From positions 1-64,000 of the forward strand of contig JAGWTI010000001.1 in assembly GCA_028876065.1 (NCBI GenBank): a DNA stretch of 64,000 nucleotides, read 5' to 3'. The position numbers and the translations under genes are program-made. Source of the stretch: Nitrospirota bacterium (GTDB taxonomy: Bacteria; Nitrospirota; Nitrospiria; Nitrospirales; Nitrospiraceae). Below, one piece after another: positions 36,039 to 44,270 of this stretch (position 1 is its first letter; the number at the start of each line of letters is the position of its first letter). Under the pieces are notes generated by a model that had not been told where the DNA came from, ran no database searches, and worked only from the letters and a program-made list of their open reading frames with translations.

Positions 36039-36083
36039 CCCGCCGGTCTCGAGGAGAGGGAGACCGGCAAGAGTGGTCAAGTC
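36032..36083. repeat. Palindrome joining two divergent FliA-like promoters
   Basis: Outer arms GACTTGACC (36032-36040) and GGTCAAGTC (36075-36083), inner arms GCCGGTCTC (36042-36050) and GAGACCGGC (36060-36068). The 18 paired bases are interrupted by a 1-nt and a 6-nt bulge. The outer arms contain the two -35 elements, so the axis sits midway between the promoters. Could be an operator or a hairpin. Confidence 0.65.
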
Positions 36084-36104
36084 TGGGCGGTCCCTTGCCG
36101 ATAC
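36077..36104 (+). promoter_or_regulatory. Candidate FliA promoter toward the broken HD-GYP gene
   Basis: TCAAG (36077-36081), 15 nt, GCCGATAC (36097-36104), 69 nt before the ATG at 36173. Divergent from the H-NOX operon promoter. Its downstream gene is truncated, which suggests an intact HD-GYP gene once stood here. Confidence 0.6.
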
Positions 36105-36172
36105 AGGAGCAGCGAGATTGAACCGCGCGGGGCCTTGCCCCGCTCACGCCGAATGCGTTGATTGAAGGATCC

Positions 36173-36400
36173 ATGCGCAAGCGGATTCCCATCGAGCAGC
36201 TCACGGTCGGCATGTTTCTCTGGGGGCTGGACAAACCGGAGCCGGAGAACTCGGCCTACCGGTATCGCCTGCCGATTACGGATCATGCACAGATTCGAAT
36301 GCTCAGCCGTTGCGGCGTCCGATCCGTCGAGATCGAGACGGATCGGGGGGCCGACGTCGTCGACGTGGATGTCTTCGCCCATGCGGGGAGCGAGTCGCTG
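36173..36400 (+). pseudogene. Truncated 5' end of an HD-GYP gene (DUF3391 fragment)
   Basis: About 76 codons closely match the start of the intact HD-GYP gene at 38138 (MRKRIPIEQLTVGMFLWGLD against MRKQISIEQLSVGMFIWGLD, then YRYRLPITD, RMLSRCGVR and VEIETD). Homology stops after HAGSESLG near 36400; beyond that the plus strand reads the antisense of a receiver gene. The open frame continues to 37339 but is not protein-like. No HD-GYP domain remains here, so a rearrangement removed the 3' part. Confidence 0.8.
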
Positions 36401-36780
36401 GGCGCGTCGTCGCCGCCCTTTTCGACGCAGGCGGCGAGCTGGGTGGCGTCGGTGATGGCGGTCAAAAAGATGACCGGCACAAAGCGACCCCCGCACCGGG
36501 CCTTGATCCTCCTAGTGGCCTCGTATCCGTCCATGACGGGCATCATGATGTCCATCAAGACGAGGTCGGGCCGGTCCCGTTCGAAGGCGGCGACGGCCTC
36601 CAGGCCGTTTTCCGCTTGGACGACCCGATGCCCTTCCCGCGAGAGGATGGCTTCCAACACCAGGAGATTGATCCTGGTGTCGTCCACGATCAGGACCGTC
36701 AGCGGGCCGGTCCCGGTGAAGCCGGCCGCCGGTCCAGGTGGAGCCGCATCGGCCGTCGGCCTGTCGGTCACGGAGGGCAT
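36283..36780 (-). pseudogene. Receiver-domain protein truncated at its C-terminus
   Basis: From the ATG at 36780 there is a good receiver: VLIVDDTRINLLVLEAILSR, MDIMMPVMDGYEATRRI, VPVIFLTAITDATQLAACVE, KGGDD. At GGDD (36406-36417) the expected FLTKP motif and last helix are missing. The frame instead runs 41 residues through the antisense of the HD-GYP fragment. The switch Lys is lost, so signalling is probably impaired. It starts one base after the STAS gene stop. Confidence 0.75.
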
Positions 36781-36781
36781 G

Positions 36782-37084
36782 TCAGGCAGCCAGCGCGAAG
36801 AGCTTGTGGAAGTTGGCGATCGACAGGATTTTTTTGATGTCCGCCCTGCAGTTCACGATGCGGATCTTGGCGGAGTCGCCGCCGAGATGCTCGCGCAGCA
36901 GGAGGAGCATCCCCAGCGCGGAACTGTCCATATACTCCGCCCGGGCCATATCCACGACGAACTCGGTGGTGCGGGGGGCATGTTTGTAGGCTTCCCGGAA
37001 CTCCTTATGAACCTTGAAACCAAATCGCCCGGCGATGGTGATGGTGACGGACTGGCCGTCCGGCCCGACCTCTGCGGTGACCAT
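36782..37084 (-). CDS. STAS-domain protein (anti-sigma-factor antagonist type)
   Basis: 100 residues, a single STAS domain (ITIAGRFGFKVHKEFREAYK, then VVDMARAEYMDSSALGMLLL). The phosphorylatable Ser of SpoIIAA-like proteins is at the DSSALG motif. Shine-Dalgarno GGAGGACATC precedes the ATG. First gene of a two-gene unit with the truncated receiver; no partner kinase/phosphatase is present in the window. A FliA-like promoter lies at 37342-37369. Confidence 0.88.
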   Translation of the reverse strand: MVTAEVGPDGQSVTITIAGRFGFKVHKEFREAYKHAPRTTEFVVDMARAEYMDSSALGMLLLLREHLGGDSAKIRIVNCRADIKKILSIANFHKLFALAA

Positions 37085-37341
37085 GATGTCCTCCGTTGGA
37101 ATGTGGTGCGCGGCGCATCAATCAGGAACAATCGGCACGTGAGCAACCGACCGTGTCGCCCGCACCTGTCCGTGTGTCCGTGCGCCGGCCTTCGGATGTG
37201 CCGGGATCTTCGGGCGTCGGTGGTGCCCGCCGCGTCCGCACGTTGGGTGCGGAGCGTGACCATGGCCGGCGTGCACTCGACGGTGCACCGGTCGGGCATG
37301 ACCCGCAGTTCACGAGGCGATGTCGATGCGTGCTCGTAGGG

Positions 37342-37369
37342 ATATCGGCGCGGGGACGTAAAGACTTGA
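37342..37369 (-). promoter_or_regulatory. Candidate FliA promoter of the STAS-receiver unit
   Basis: Minus strand TCAAG (37369-37365), 15 nt, GCCGATAT (37349-37342), about 258 nt before the STAS start. Same spacing as the other FliA-like sites; the first seven bases TCAAGTC match those at 36038, 36077 and 19278. Confidence 0.55.
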
Positions 37370-37456
37370 TTCTCCGTGGGAATACTCATCGCACGAGCGC
37401 TTCATGCGGCACGTCTTGCCCAGCGCCGGTGTGGAGTCGGCAACGTCGGGTGTGGC

Positions 37457-37484
37457 TCAAGTGGCGCCCGAGCCATGCCGATAT
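37457..37484 (+). promoter_or_regulatory. Candidate FliA promoter of DUF420 and HD-GYP
   Basis: TCAAG (37457-37461), 15 nt, GCCGATAT (37477-37484), 142 nt upstream of the DUF420 start; divergent from the STAS site. Confidence 0.5.
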
Positions 37485-37625
37485 AAGGCATGCGATTCTC
37501 CCTTCCTTCAGCGGAGGTAGGGCTACGATGTTCGCAAGCGCGAAACCCGATGCGGGAGGGGACGAGGCGCCACGCGCCCGACGTCTTCTGCCTCATCCCC
37601 GCGAATGATGAATGAATGGTGAACC

Positions 37626-38090
37626 ATGGACCTCAAGACGCTGCTCTGGTTCGGCGTGCTGGCCTGCATCACGGTCGCGTATGTGATCGCCTTGGCGGGA
37701 GTCCGATCCGCCAAGCGCCATGAGGTGGCCTACCATTCCCGCCGCATGATCGTGGCCTGCACGATCGTCGGCATGTGGCTGGTGGCCTACGTCAGCAAGC
37801 AGGCCTTGTTCGGGCGGGAACGATTCGGCGGGACGACGGAACAGTACTGGCGGTTCTATGCGCCGCTGTTTTCTCTGCACATGCTCCTGGCCGTGACGAC
37901 GATCGGGCTCGGATCGTTCAATCTTTACAAGGGGCTGACCAGGCTTCGGTATGGCAGCGTGGGTGCCATGGCGGCCGGCGTGACCCTGCACCGGAAACTG
38001 GGCAAGGTCCTGGTCTGGACGTTCTCGGGCACCATGCTGACCGCGTATCTGGTGTATCTGATGCTGTTTCGATGGTTCCCGGCCTCGTGA
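37626..38090 (+). CDS. DUF420 membrane protein
   Basis: 154 residues with four membrane helices (about 4-24, 42-60, 78-97, 125-147) and conserved His residues (YHSRRM, FSLHMLLAV, LHRKLGK) typical of the DUF420 family. Such proteins are often found with heme-copper oxidase assembly genes; a heme- or metal-linked role is only inferred. Here it precedes an HD-GYP gene by 47 nt behind a FliA-like promoter, an unusual setting. No homologue in the window. Confidence 0.8.
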   Translation: MDLKTLLWFGVLACITVAYVIALAGVRSAKRHEVAYHSRRMIVACTIVGMWLVAYVSKQALFGRERFGGTTEQYWRFYAPLFSLHMLLAVTTIGLGSFNLYKGLTRLRYGSVGAMAAGVTLHRKLGKVLVWTFSGTMLTAYLVYLMLFRWFPAS

Positions 38091-38137
38091 GGGCTTCCGA
38101 ACCTCCCGAAGAGATATCGGGGGTATAGAGGGGTATC

Positions 38138-39457
38138 GTGCGCAAACAAATTTCCATCGAACAACTCTCGGTGGGCATGTTCATTTGGGGGCTGGACAAG
38201 CTCGACCTGGAGACCGCCGCCTACCGCTATCGCCTGCCGATTACGGATCTCGAACAAGTCCGGATGCTCAGCCGTTGCGGCGTTCGTCGCGTGGAGATCG
38301 AAACCGATTACGGGGCCGATGTCGTCGACGTTGACACCTATGCCCATGCGGGGAGCGAACCTCTGCCGGAACCGTCGCCTCCGACCGTCTCGGAAGGGCC
38401 GGCCCAGGAGGCGGCCCTTCCGGAACCGACCCGTCCGGAGCCGGTCCATCCGGAACCGGCCGTCCCGGAAGCGGCGGCGACCGAGACGACCTCGTTCGAC
38501 GAGGAACTGACGGTCGCCAAGAGGGTCTACAAGGATGCCAAGGACATCGTGCAACAGGCGATGACCGACCTGCGCATGGGGCGGGAGATCAATACGGATG
38601 CGGTGGCCCGTGTGGTGGACGGCATGGCCGACAGTGTGTTGCGCAACTTCGCGGCCTTGACCAGCCTCTCCCGCCTGAAATGCTTCGACGAGTATACCTT
38701 CTTTCACAGCGTCAATACGTCGGTGCTGGCGCTCGGCATGGGGCGGAGCCTGGGTATGGACCGGGCGACCTTGCACCTGCTGGGGATGGGAACCCTCCTG
38801 CACGACGTGGGAAAGACACGGATTCCGCTGGCGATCCTCAACAAGCCGGGCCGCTTCGAACCGAACGAATACGAGATCATCAAAGAACATGCCCTGCACG
38901 GCGCGCAGATCTTGTCCAACACGCCCGGTCTCCACGAAGGCGCCATCAAGCCGGCGCTGGAGCACCATGAACGGGTGGACGGGACCGGCTATCCGCATCA
39001 GCGGAAGGGCTATGAGTTGTCGCAGTTCGGGCTGATCGGCAGCATCGTGGACATCTACGACGCCATAACCAGCGACCGGGTATACCACAAGGCCATGCCG
39101 CCGTTCAAAGCGCTGCAATTTCTCTACGATCTGGGGAAGAAAGGCCATGTGGATACCGGGTTGGTCGAGCGATTCATCCGCTGCATCAGCGTCTACCCGG
39201 TCGGGTCCTGCGTGTCGTTGAAAAGCGGGGAGATCGGGATCGTGGCGCAGGTCTATCCAGATCAGCCTATACAGCCCAAGCTGCTGATCGTGCGTGATCG
39301 CGACGGAGGGGCCGTGACGCCTCCCGAAACGTGCAATCTCCTGGAGTATGAGCCGGGCAGTTCCCGCTCGATCAGCCTCGTGCTGGATCCGGCCACGATC
39401 GGCCTGAACCCCTCCGACTATCTGGATCGGCCGGAAGCCGCGCTGGCCGGCTGTTGA
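38138..39457 (+). CDS. HD-GYP c-di-GMP phosphodiesterase, intact paralogue
   Basis: 439 residues from a GTG. DUF3391 (1-85), a Pro/Glu-rich linker of repeated PEP words (about 72-120), then HD-GYP with LLHDVGKTRIP, HHERVDGTGYPHQRKGYELS and DIYDAITSDRVYHKAMPP. All active-site motifs are present. Its first 76 codons are the ones duplicated at 36173. It follows DUF420 and precedes the PilZ gene, so phosphodiesterase and receptor sit together. Confidence 0.93.
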   Translation: MRKQISIEQLSVGMFIWGLDKLDLETAAYRYRLPITDLEQVRMLSRCGVRRVEIETDYGADVVDVDTYAHAGSEPLPEPSPPTVSEGPAQEAALPEPTRPEPVHPEPAVPEAAATETTSFDEELTVAKRVYKDAKDIVQQAMTDLRMGREINTDAVARVVDGMADSVLRNFAALTSLSRLKCFDEYTFFHSVNTSVLALGMGRSLGMDRATLHLLGMGTLLHDVGKTRIPLAILNKPGRFEPNEYEIIKEHALHGAQILSNTPGLHEGAIKPALEHHERVDGTGYPHQRKGYELSQFGLIGSIVDIYDAITSDRVYHKAMPPFKALQFLYDLGKKGHVDTGLVERFIRCISVYPVGSCVSLKSGEIGIVAQVYPDQPIQPKLLIVRDRDGGAVTPPETCNLLEYEPGSSRSISLVLDPATIGLNPSDYLDRPEAALAGC

Positions 39458-39516
39458 TCGCCCGCGGAGCGTGAACCAAGAGGGGGCCTGCGAACGGCGT
39501 TTCACGAACGCCCCGC

Positions 39517-39544
39517 TCAAGGCCTCCGCGTGAACCTCCGATAA
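39517..39544 (+). promoter_or_regulatory. Candidate FliA promoter of the PilZ gene
   Basis: TCAAG (39517-39521), 15 nt, TCCGATAA (39537-39544). The -10 matches the classical GCCGATAA at 7 of 8 bases. It lies only 10 nt before the ATG at 39555, so the mRNA would be nearly leaderless; no Shine-Dalgarno is visible. Confidence 0.5.
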
Positions 39545-39554
39545 GTCCGGTATC

Positions 39555-40256
39555 ATGAGCGAAGCCCCTACCAGTCTGCTCACGGTCGGCGTGTTGCTGC
39601 AGTATACGATCCCGCTCGAGCGGCACGAACTGCAGACTTGCGCCACGCTGTTGGGATGGAAGGAAGGCGCTTTCGTCATCAGCGGCCTGCCGTATCAGGA
39701 GGGACAGCCGGTGGACTGTCAGCCCGGCAATCCCTGCGTCGTACGCTATATCCACGAAGGCAAGGTCGTGGGCTATCGGAGCGAGATTCGGGGCGGACAG
39801 CTGTCGCCGGAACCGCTCCTGTTTTTATCGTTTCCCGAACGGATCGAAGAAATTCTGCTCCGGAAACATCCCCGCATTCCCGTCCATCAACCGATCATGG
39901 TGCGACCGGAAGAGCAACCCGGCGCGCCCTTTCAAGAATCGCCGGCCGTCGGGGTCCTGCAAGACTTGAGCATCGCCGGCTGTCGGGCGGCCCTGACCGG
40001 GGCGGCCCGCTGGATGGCGCCCGGCGCCTCCGTCCGCTTGGAGTTCGAGCTGCCGGGGATCGGGCATGTCACCAACCTCGCCGGGACGGTCAAAAACCTC
40101 TCCGGCTCGGCGGCCAGGCCGCTGATCGGACTGGAATTCCAGTTTTATCGGACGGAGTACATCGAGTTCCGCGGGTGGGGCGGCACCGTGCAGAAAGCGA
40201 TCGAGCAGTTCGTCGCCCAACGTCATCTCCCGTCCCCGGCTGCGGCGAGAGGCTGA
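39555..40256 (+). CDS. PilZ-domain c-di-GMP receptor, YcgR-like
   Basis: 233 residues. An N-terminal YcgR-type domain (about 1-108) is followed by PilZ with both binding motifs: RKHPRIPV (RxxxR) and DLSIAGCRA (DxSxxG). Such proteins slow the flagellar motor when c-di-GMP is high. The location in a flagellar/c-di-GMP cluster supports that role. A nearly leaderless transcript is possible (see 39517). It could instead regulate another surface structure. Confidence 0.88.
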   Translation: MSEAPTSLLTVGVLLQYTIPLERHELQTCATLLGWKEGAFVISGLPYQEGQPVDCQPGNPCVVRYIHEGKVVGYRSEIRGGQLSPEPLLFLSFPERIEEILLRKHPRIPVHQPIMVRPEEQPGAPFQESPAVGVLQDLSIAGCRAALTGAARWMAPGASVRLEFELPGIGHVTNLAGTVKNLSGSAARPLIGLEFQFYRTEYIEFRGWGGTVQKAIEQFVAQRHLPSPAAARG

Positions 40257-40429
40257 GCCCCAGCCCTCCAAGAGCCGGCGCCGTCTTCTCCGTTGTGGCT
40301 GCTTCTCTTCGGTTCTTCCGCGGCGCCGGCCCAGAGCGCGGCATGCCTCAAGTTCAAGTTCATTCCACACGATAGGGTGTCTGCAGGGACGGAATCGGAT
40401 GCCCATGCCGGTGCGCGTGAGGAGAGCGG

Positions 40430-41812
40430 ATGCAGGGCGGATGCTGCCAGATCTGTGGATCGTCGCTGAGGCAGGAGCTGGCCAGGTCTCAGGCCAGGCC
40501 GAAGGGGCCTGACTCGCGGTTCGTTCTCTGTCTGCACTGCGCCCACGTCTATCGGGACCCCATGCCCGACGAAGCGGAGCTGAGCCGCGCGGATGTCAGC
40601 GAGCGATCGCTGCCGCGTCTGGCCGGGCGGGAAGCGGGGCAGTGGCTTGCCGACCTGGTCGAACCGTTGACGCAGCAGCGGACGGTGCTGGCCATCCGGT
40701 CGGCGCTGGATGGGCTGGACCGTCATCAAGGGGTGCTCGCGCCCTTTCGGGAGCGAGGGTGGAGTATCTGCGAAGTAGCGTCCACCTCGGCGCTCCGGAT
40801 CGGGTCGTCCGACTCCGTGTTGGATGCCCGCCGGCCCTGGCCGCGCCGACCCAGCCGCACCTTCTCGTTGATCCTGGGCGGGCCGATCGAACGGCTGCCG
40901 GATCCGGTGCCGGCTCTGCGCATGTTGCGCCGCCATCTGGAGGACGATGGCCTGCTGTTTCTCTCCATGCCCAATCTGTTGGACCCGTGCCCGACCGAGC
41001 GGATGGCACAGGAGCTGTTCCGCGGGTCCCATGCCCGGCTCTACAGTCCGAGCGCGGCGCAGACCTTGCTGGCTCGGAGCGGGTTTCGAACCGACGCGAT
41101 CAGGATGTATCGGGGCGATGGGACGCTGGGGCTTCTCGGCCGACCGGCGGACCTGGTGCCGGACCAACCGCTCGATGACCCGGCGGCGCTGCGGGATCTG
41201 TTTCACGTCTTGCATTGGCCCGGCTCCGCCGAAGTGCTGGGCTGGAATCTCGCCTCCTTGGCGGAAACGCAAGCCCAGGCGCTCCCGGCCCTCTGCCAGC
41301 AGCAAGACCGGTCGGCCTTCTCCGTGCGCCGCAGCGGTGCCTGCGTGGCTGCGTTGGAGGGACGGGCGGAGGGGCGGCTGGTCCCGCTTATGATCTGGGG
41401 CAATATGGATGGGTATCAAGCCGGAGCTGTAGAGGATTTGAAGCGTCAGATCGCCCAACAGACCACGATCATTCAGTTGGGCTTAGGATCAGGAGAAATA
41501 GCCACGCACCTCGCCGAAGGTTTGCGGGACAAGCAACATCTGTTCATCTGGGAGGCTGATCCGGCGCTCGCGAGGACCATCCTCAATCTGGTGGACTTGA
41601 GTCCTCTCTGGCTGTCACAGCAAGTGAGCTTGTTGCTTGGTCCAAATCCGGACTTGCCCCGGGGGGTGGCGTGGCGATTGGCAGAGCCTGCGTTCGTGTT
41701 TTCCACGGACTCGGCTAGGCAGTGGCATCCCTGGACGTACCGGCAGATTGTGAGCCGGTTGACACCCTGCGCGTTGATTACAGACTCGCCGTCAAGCCGG
41801 TCAATTTACTGA
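40430..41812 (+). CDS. Degenerate methyltransferase fused to MAF/DUF115-like N-terminal region
   Basis: 460 residues. A zinc ribbon (CQIC...CLHC, about 6-36) and a class I methyltransferase-like part with the post-core motif (LRMLRRHLEDDGLLFLSMPN) resemble the enzyme at 50466, but the glycine-rich SAM loop is gone. The C-terminal third (IIQLGLGSGEIATHLAEGLR, FIWEADPALARTIL) matches the start of the MAF protein at 56306 (LLGMGLGYLAKALAARLKPG, VYEADPGIFKTAL). The DUF115 core is absent. First gene of the glycosylation cluster. Function unknown, perhaps a binding remnant. Confidence 0.6.
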   Translation: MQGGCCQICGSSLRQELARSQARPKGPDSRFVLCLHCAHVYRDPMPDEAELSRADVSERSLPRLAGREAGQWLADLVEPLTQQRTVLAIRSALDGLDRHQGVLAPFRERGWSICEVASTSALRIGSSDSVLDARRPWPRRPSRTFSLILGGPIERLPDPVPALRMLRRHLEDDGLLFLSMPNLLDPCPTERMAQELFRGSHARLYSPSAAQTLLARSGFRTDAIRMYRGDGTLGLLGRPADLVPDQPLDDPAALRDLFHVLHWPGSAEVLGWNLASLAETQAQALPALCQQQDRSAFSVRRSGACVAALEGRAEGRLVPLMIWGNMDGYQAGAVEDLKRQIAQQTTIIQLGLGSGEIATHLAEGLRDKQHLFIWEADPALARTILNLVDLSPLWLSQQVSLLLGPNPDLPRGVAWRLAEPAFVFSTDSARQWHPWTYRQIVSRLTPCALITDSPSSRSIY

Positions 41813-42013
41813 CCTCTCCCGACATAGTTCTGCCGCGTGGCTCGGCATTCTTTGCCTAGTCGCGGAATGGCCTCGCGGCAAATCCACCAAAACCCCAGTC
41901 AGGAAGGGGGAAGACGGCTCATCTTTTTCTGGCACGCAGTTTGGATAGGAGACTGGCAGGGCTCACGGCTGCCTGATCAGTTGCCGGTCATCGCACCAGA
42001 GAAGGAGGCTTTT

Positions 42014-43135
42014 GTGGGGAAAGAGCAGGGTCGGATCCATGAATACCTGAAGGACAAAGTCGTTCTGTTGACCGGAGGAACCGGGTCTTTCGGTCGCCAC
42101 TTCACGAAAGTACTGACGGAACGGTTTGCCTTCAAGGCCTTGCGCATTTTCAGCCGCGACGAACTCAAACAGTATGAGATGCGGCGCCGGTTCGGCGACG
42201 ATCGGATCCGGTACCTGATCGGAGACGTGCGCGACCCGTCCAGGCTGGATCGTGCCATGCAAGGTGTGGACGTCGTGATCCACGCAGCGGCGATGAAGCA
42301 AGTGCCGGCCTGCGAATACAATCCTTTCGAGGCCGTCCGGACCAACGTGTTGGGCGCGCAGAACGTCGTGGATGCCGCGATCGACCATCAAGTGCACCGC
42401 GGCATCGGGATCAGCTCCGATAAGGCGGTGAGTCCGGCGAATTTGTACGGGGCTACGAAGCTCTGCGCAGAGAAAATCTTCGTGCAAGGCAATGCCTATG
42501 CCGCGAAGCGCTCGACCCGATTCAGTTGTGTCCGTTACGGCAATGTTTTGGGAAGTCGGGGCAGCGTCGTGCCGGTGTTTCTCGAACAGCGGCGGACCGG
42601 CCGTATCACCGTGACCGATCCACGCATGACCCGCTACTGGCTGACGCTGGAGCAAGCCATCCAGTTCGTGTTGCGGTGCCTGGCCGGCGCCAAGGGCGGG
42701 GAGGTGTTCATTCCGCGTATTCCCAGCATGCGCATCGTCGATGTGGTGCCGGTGGTGGCCCCCGGCTGCGAGGTGGATATCGTCGGAATCCGACCGGGCG
42801 AAAAGCTTCACGAGACGCTGATCACCGAGGACGAGAGCCGACACACGCTGGAATACGAAGATATGTTCCGCATCATGCCCGAATACAACGAGTGGGGCGC
42901 GCCCGAAGGCAACGGGAACGGCAATGGCAACGGCCATGGAGGCCGTCCCTTGCCAGACGGGTTCAAATACAGCAGCGAGACCAACACGCAGTGGCTGACC
43001 GCGGAGGGCTTGCGCAGCCTCTTGGTGGTCAGCGGCTATGGAGAACAGCTTGAGGCAAGAGACCAGGAGGGCCGCGTCGAAAAACGGAACGGCGCCGCTC
43101 GCAAGCATTCCCTACGGCCGGCATTGGCTCGATGA
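42014..43135 (+). CDS. pseB: UDP-N-acetylglucosamine 4,6-dehydratase, PseB-type
   Basis: 373 residues from the GTG at 42014 (SD GGAGG at 42004-42008); upstream codons are not conserved. Rossmann GGTGSFG (21-27), catalytic region SSDKAVSPANLYGATKLCAE with Y-x3-K, and the family ending PLPDGFKYSSETNTQWLTAE. It makes UDP-4-keto-6-deoxy-L-AltNAc (first pseudaminic-acid step). Odd: a Gly/Asn stretch (GNGNGNGNGHGG) and a 35-residue tail that overlaps pseC by 98 nt. Confidence 0.9.
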   Translation: MGKEQGRIHEYLKDKVVLLTGGTGSFGRHFTKVLTERFAFKALRIFSRDELKQYEMRRRFGDDRIRYLIGDVRDPSRLDRAMQGVDVVIHAAAMKQVPACEYNPFEAVRTNVLGAQNVVDAAIDHQVHRGIGISSDKAVSPANLYGATKLCAEKIFVQGNAYAAKRSTRFSCVRYGNVLGSRGSVVPVFLEQRRTGRITVTDPRMTRYWLTLEQAIQFVLRCLAGAKGGEVFIPRIPSMRIVDVVPVVAPGCEVDIVGIRPGEKLHETLITEDESRHTLEYEDMFRIMPEYNEWGAPEGNGNGNGNGHGGRPLPDGFKYSSETNTQWLTAEGLRSLLVVSGYGEQLEARDQEGRVEKRNGAARKHSLRPALAR

Positions 43136-44270
43136 CGCCGATGTCCGGGCGGTCAACGCCGTCCTCGCTTCCGACTGGCTGACGCAGGGTCATGTCGTAC
43201 CGGCGTTTGAGGAGGCCGTGGCGATGGCCTGCGGGACGCGCTATGCCGTGGCCTTCTCGAGCGGAACGGCTGCCCTGCACGGCGCGTGCTTCGCGGCGGG
43301 CGTCAGCGACGGCCAGGAAGTCATCGTGCCTCCCATCACGTTTGCCGCGACGGCCAACAGTGTCCGTTATTGCGGGGCCTGGCCGGTCTTTGCGGACGTC
43401 GACGACAGCACCGTCACCCTGGATCCATGGGCGGTGGGCCGTGCGATCACGCCACGGACCAAGGCGATCATGGCCGTGGACTTCGCCGGGCATCCTTGCC
43501 GGATGCATGAATTCAAACAGTTGGCCGATCGGCACGGATTGATCCTGATCGAGGATGCGGCGCACGCGCTTGGCGCGACCTACGACGGCCGACGAGTGGG
43601 ACAGCTGGCGGACATGACGACCTTTTCCTTCCATCCGGTGAAGGTCCTGACGACCGGAGAGGGCGGCATGGTGGTGACCGATCGGAAGGACCTCTACCAG
43701 CGGCTCCAGCTTTTTCGAAACCACGGCATTACCCGCGATCCTTGGTTGTTGCGCACGTCGAATCCCGCGCCGTGGTTCTACGAACAGCAGGAGCTGGGCT
43801 ACAACTATCGGCTTACCGACATTCAGGCGGCCTTGGGACTGTCCCAGCTCGAGCGACTCTCGCATTTCATCGCGCGGCGGCGCGCGATCGCCGCGCGCTA
43901 TCAAGCCTCGCTGTCCGACTTGGGCGGGATCCGGTTGCCCGCGGAACGGGAGTGGGCCGGGTCCGCTTGGCACCTCTTTGTGGTGCGCCTTAACTTGCCC
44001 CTGCTCCGTAAAACTCGCCGCGACGTGTTCGAGGAATTGAGGGCGAGGGGCATCGGCGTCCAAGTGCACTACATTCCCGTCTATGCCCATCCCTATTATC
44101 AGCGGTTCCAACGGTATCAGCGGTGTTTCACGACCTGTCCGAGGGCTGAGCGGTTCTACGCCGAATCGATCAGCTTGCCGTTGTTCCCGAAGATGGCAGA
44201 TGAGGACATTGAGCGGGTGATCGGCGTCGTCCGCGAAGTCATGCACGAGGCCAGCCGTGATCGCGACTGA
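43038..44270 (+). CDS. pseC: UDP-4-amino-4,6-dideoxy-AltNAc aminotransferase, PseC-type
   Basis: 410 residues, DegT/DnrJ/EryC1 family: IPYGRHWLDDADVRAVNAVL, SSGTAALHGACFAAG, DAAHALGATYDGRRVG and PLP lysine in FSFHPVKVLTTGEGGM. It transaminates the PseB product (second step). Order pseB-pseC as in Campylobacter and Caulobacter flm genes. It overlaps pseB and the sialidase-like gene, pointing to translational coupling. Confidence 0.93.
   Translation: MENSLRQETRRAASKNGTAPLASIPYGRHWLDDADVRAVNAVLASDWLTQGHVVPAFEEAVAMACGTRYAVAFSSGTAALHGACFAAGVSDGQEVIVPPITFAATANSVRYCGAWPVFADVDDSTVTLDPWAVGRAITPRTKAIMAVDFAGHPCRMHEFKQLADRHGLILIEDAAHALGATYDGRRVGQLADMTTFSFHPVKVLTTGEGGMVVTDRKDLYQRLQLFRNHGITRDPWLLRTSNPAPWFYEQQELGYNYRLTDIQAALGLSQLERLSHFIARRRAIAARYQASLSDLGGIRLPAEREWAGSAWHLFVVRLNLPLLRKTRRDVFEELRARGIGVQVHYIPVYAHPYYQRFQRYQRCFTTCPRAERFYAESISLPLFPKMADEDIERVIGVVREVMHEASRDRD

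Larger units (their letters stand above)
37085..37625. other. 541-nt divergent regulatory gap
   Basis: No credible gene: open frames here are Arg/Ser-rich shadows. It holds two FliA-like sites pointing outward, one to STAS (37342-37369, minus) and one to DUF420/HD-GYP (37457-37484, plus). The last 25 nt contain short GAATGATGAATGAATGGTGA words. Confidence 0.6.

Noticed and set aside
36401-37339. Continuation of the plus-strand frame from the HD-GYP fragment
   Set aside because: It reads the antisense of the receiver and STAS genes and has no domain; only codons to about 36400 are homologous to HD-GYP.
37096-37608. 170-residue plus-strand frame in the STAS-DUF420 gap
   Set aside because: Arg/Ser-rich, no ribosome site or similarity, and it spans the two candidate promoters.
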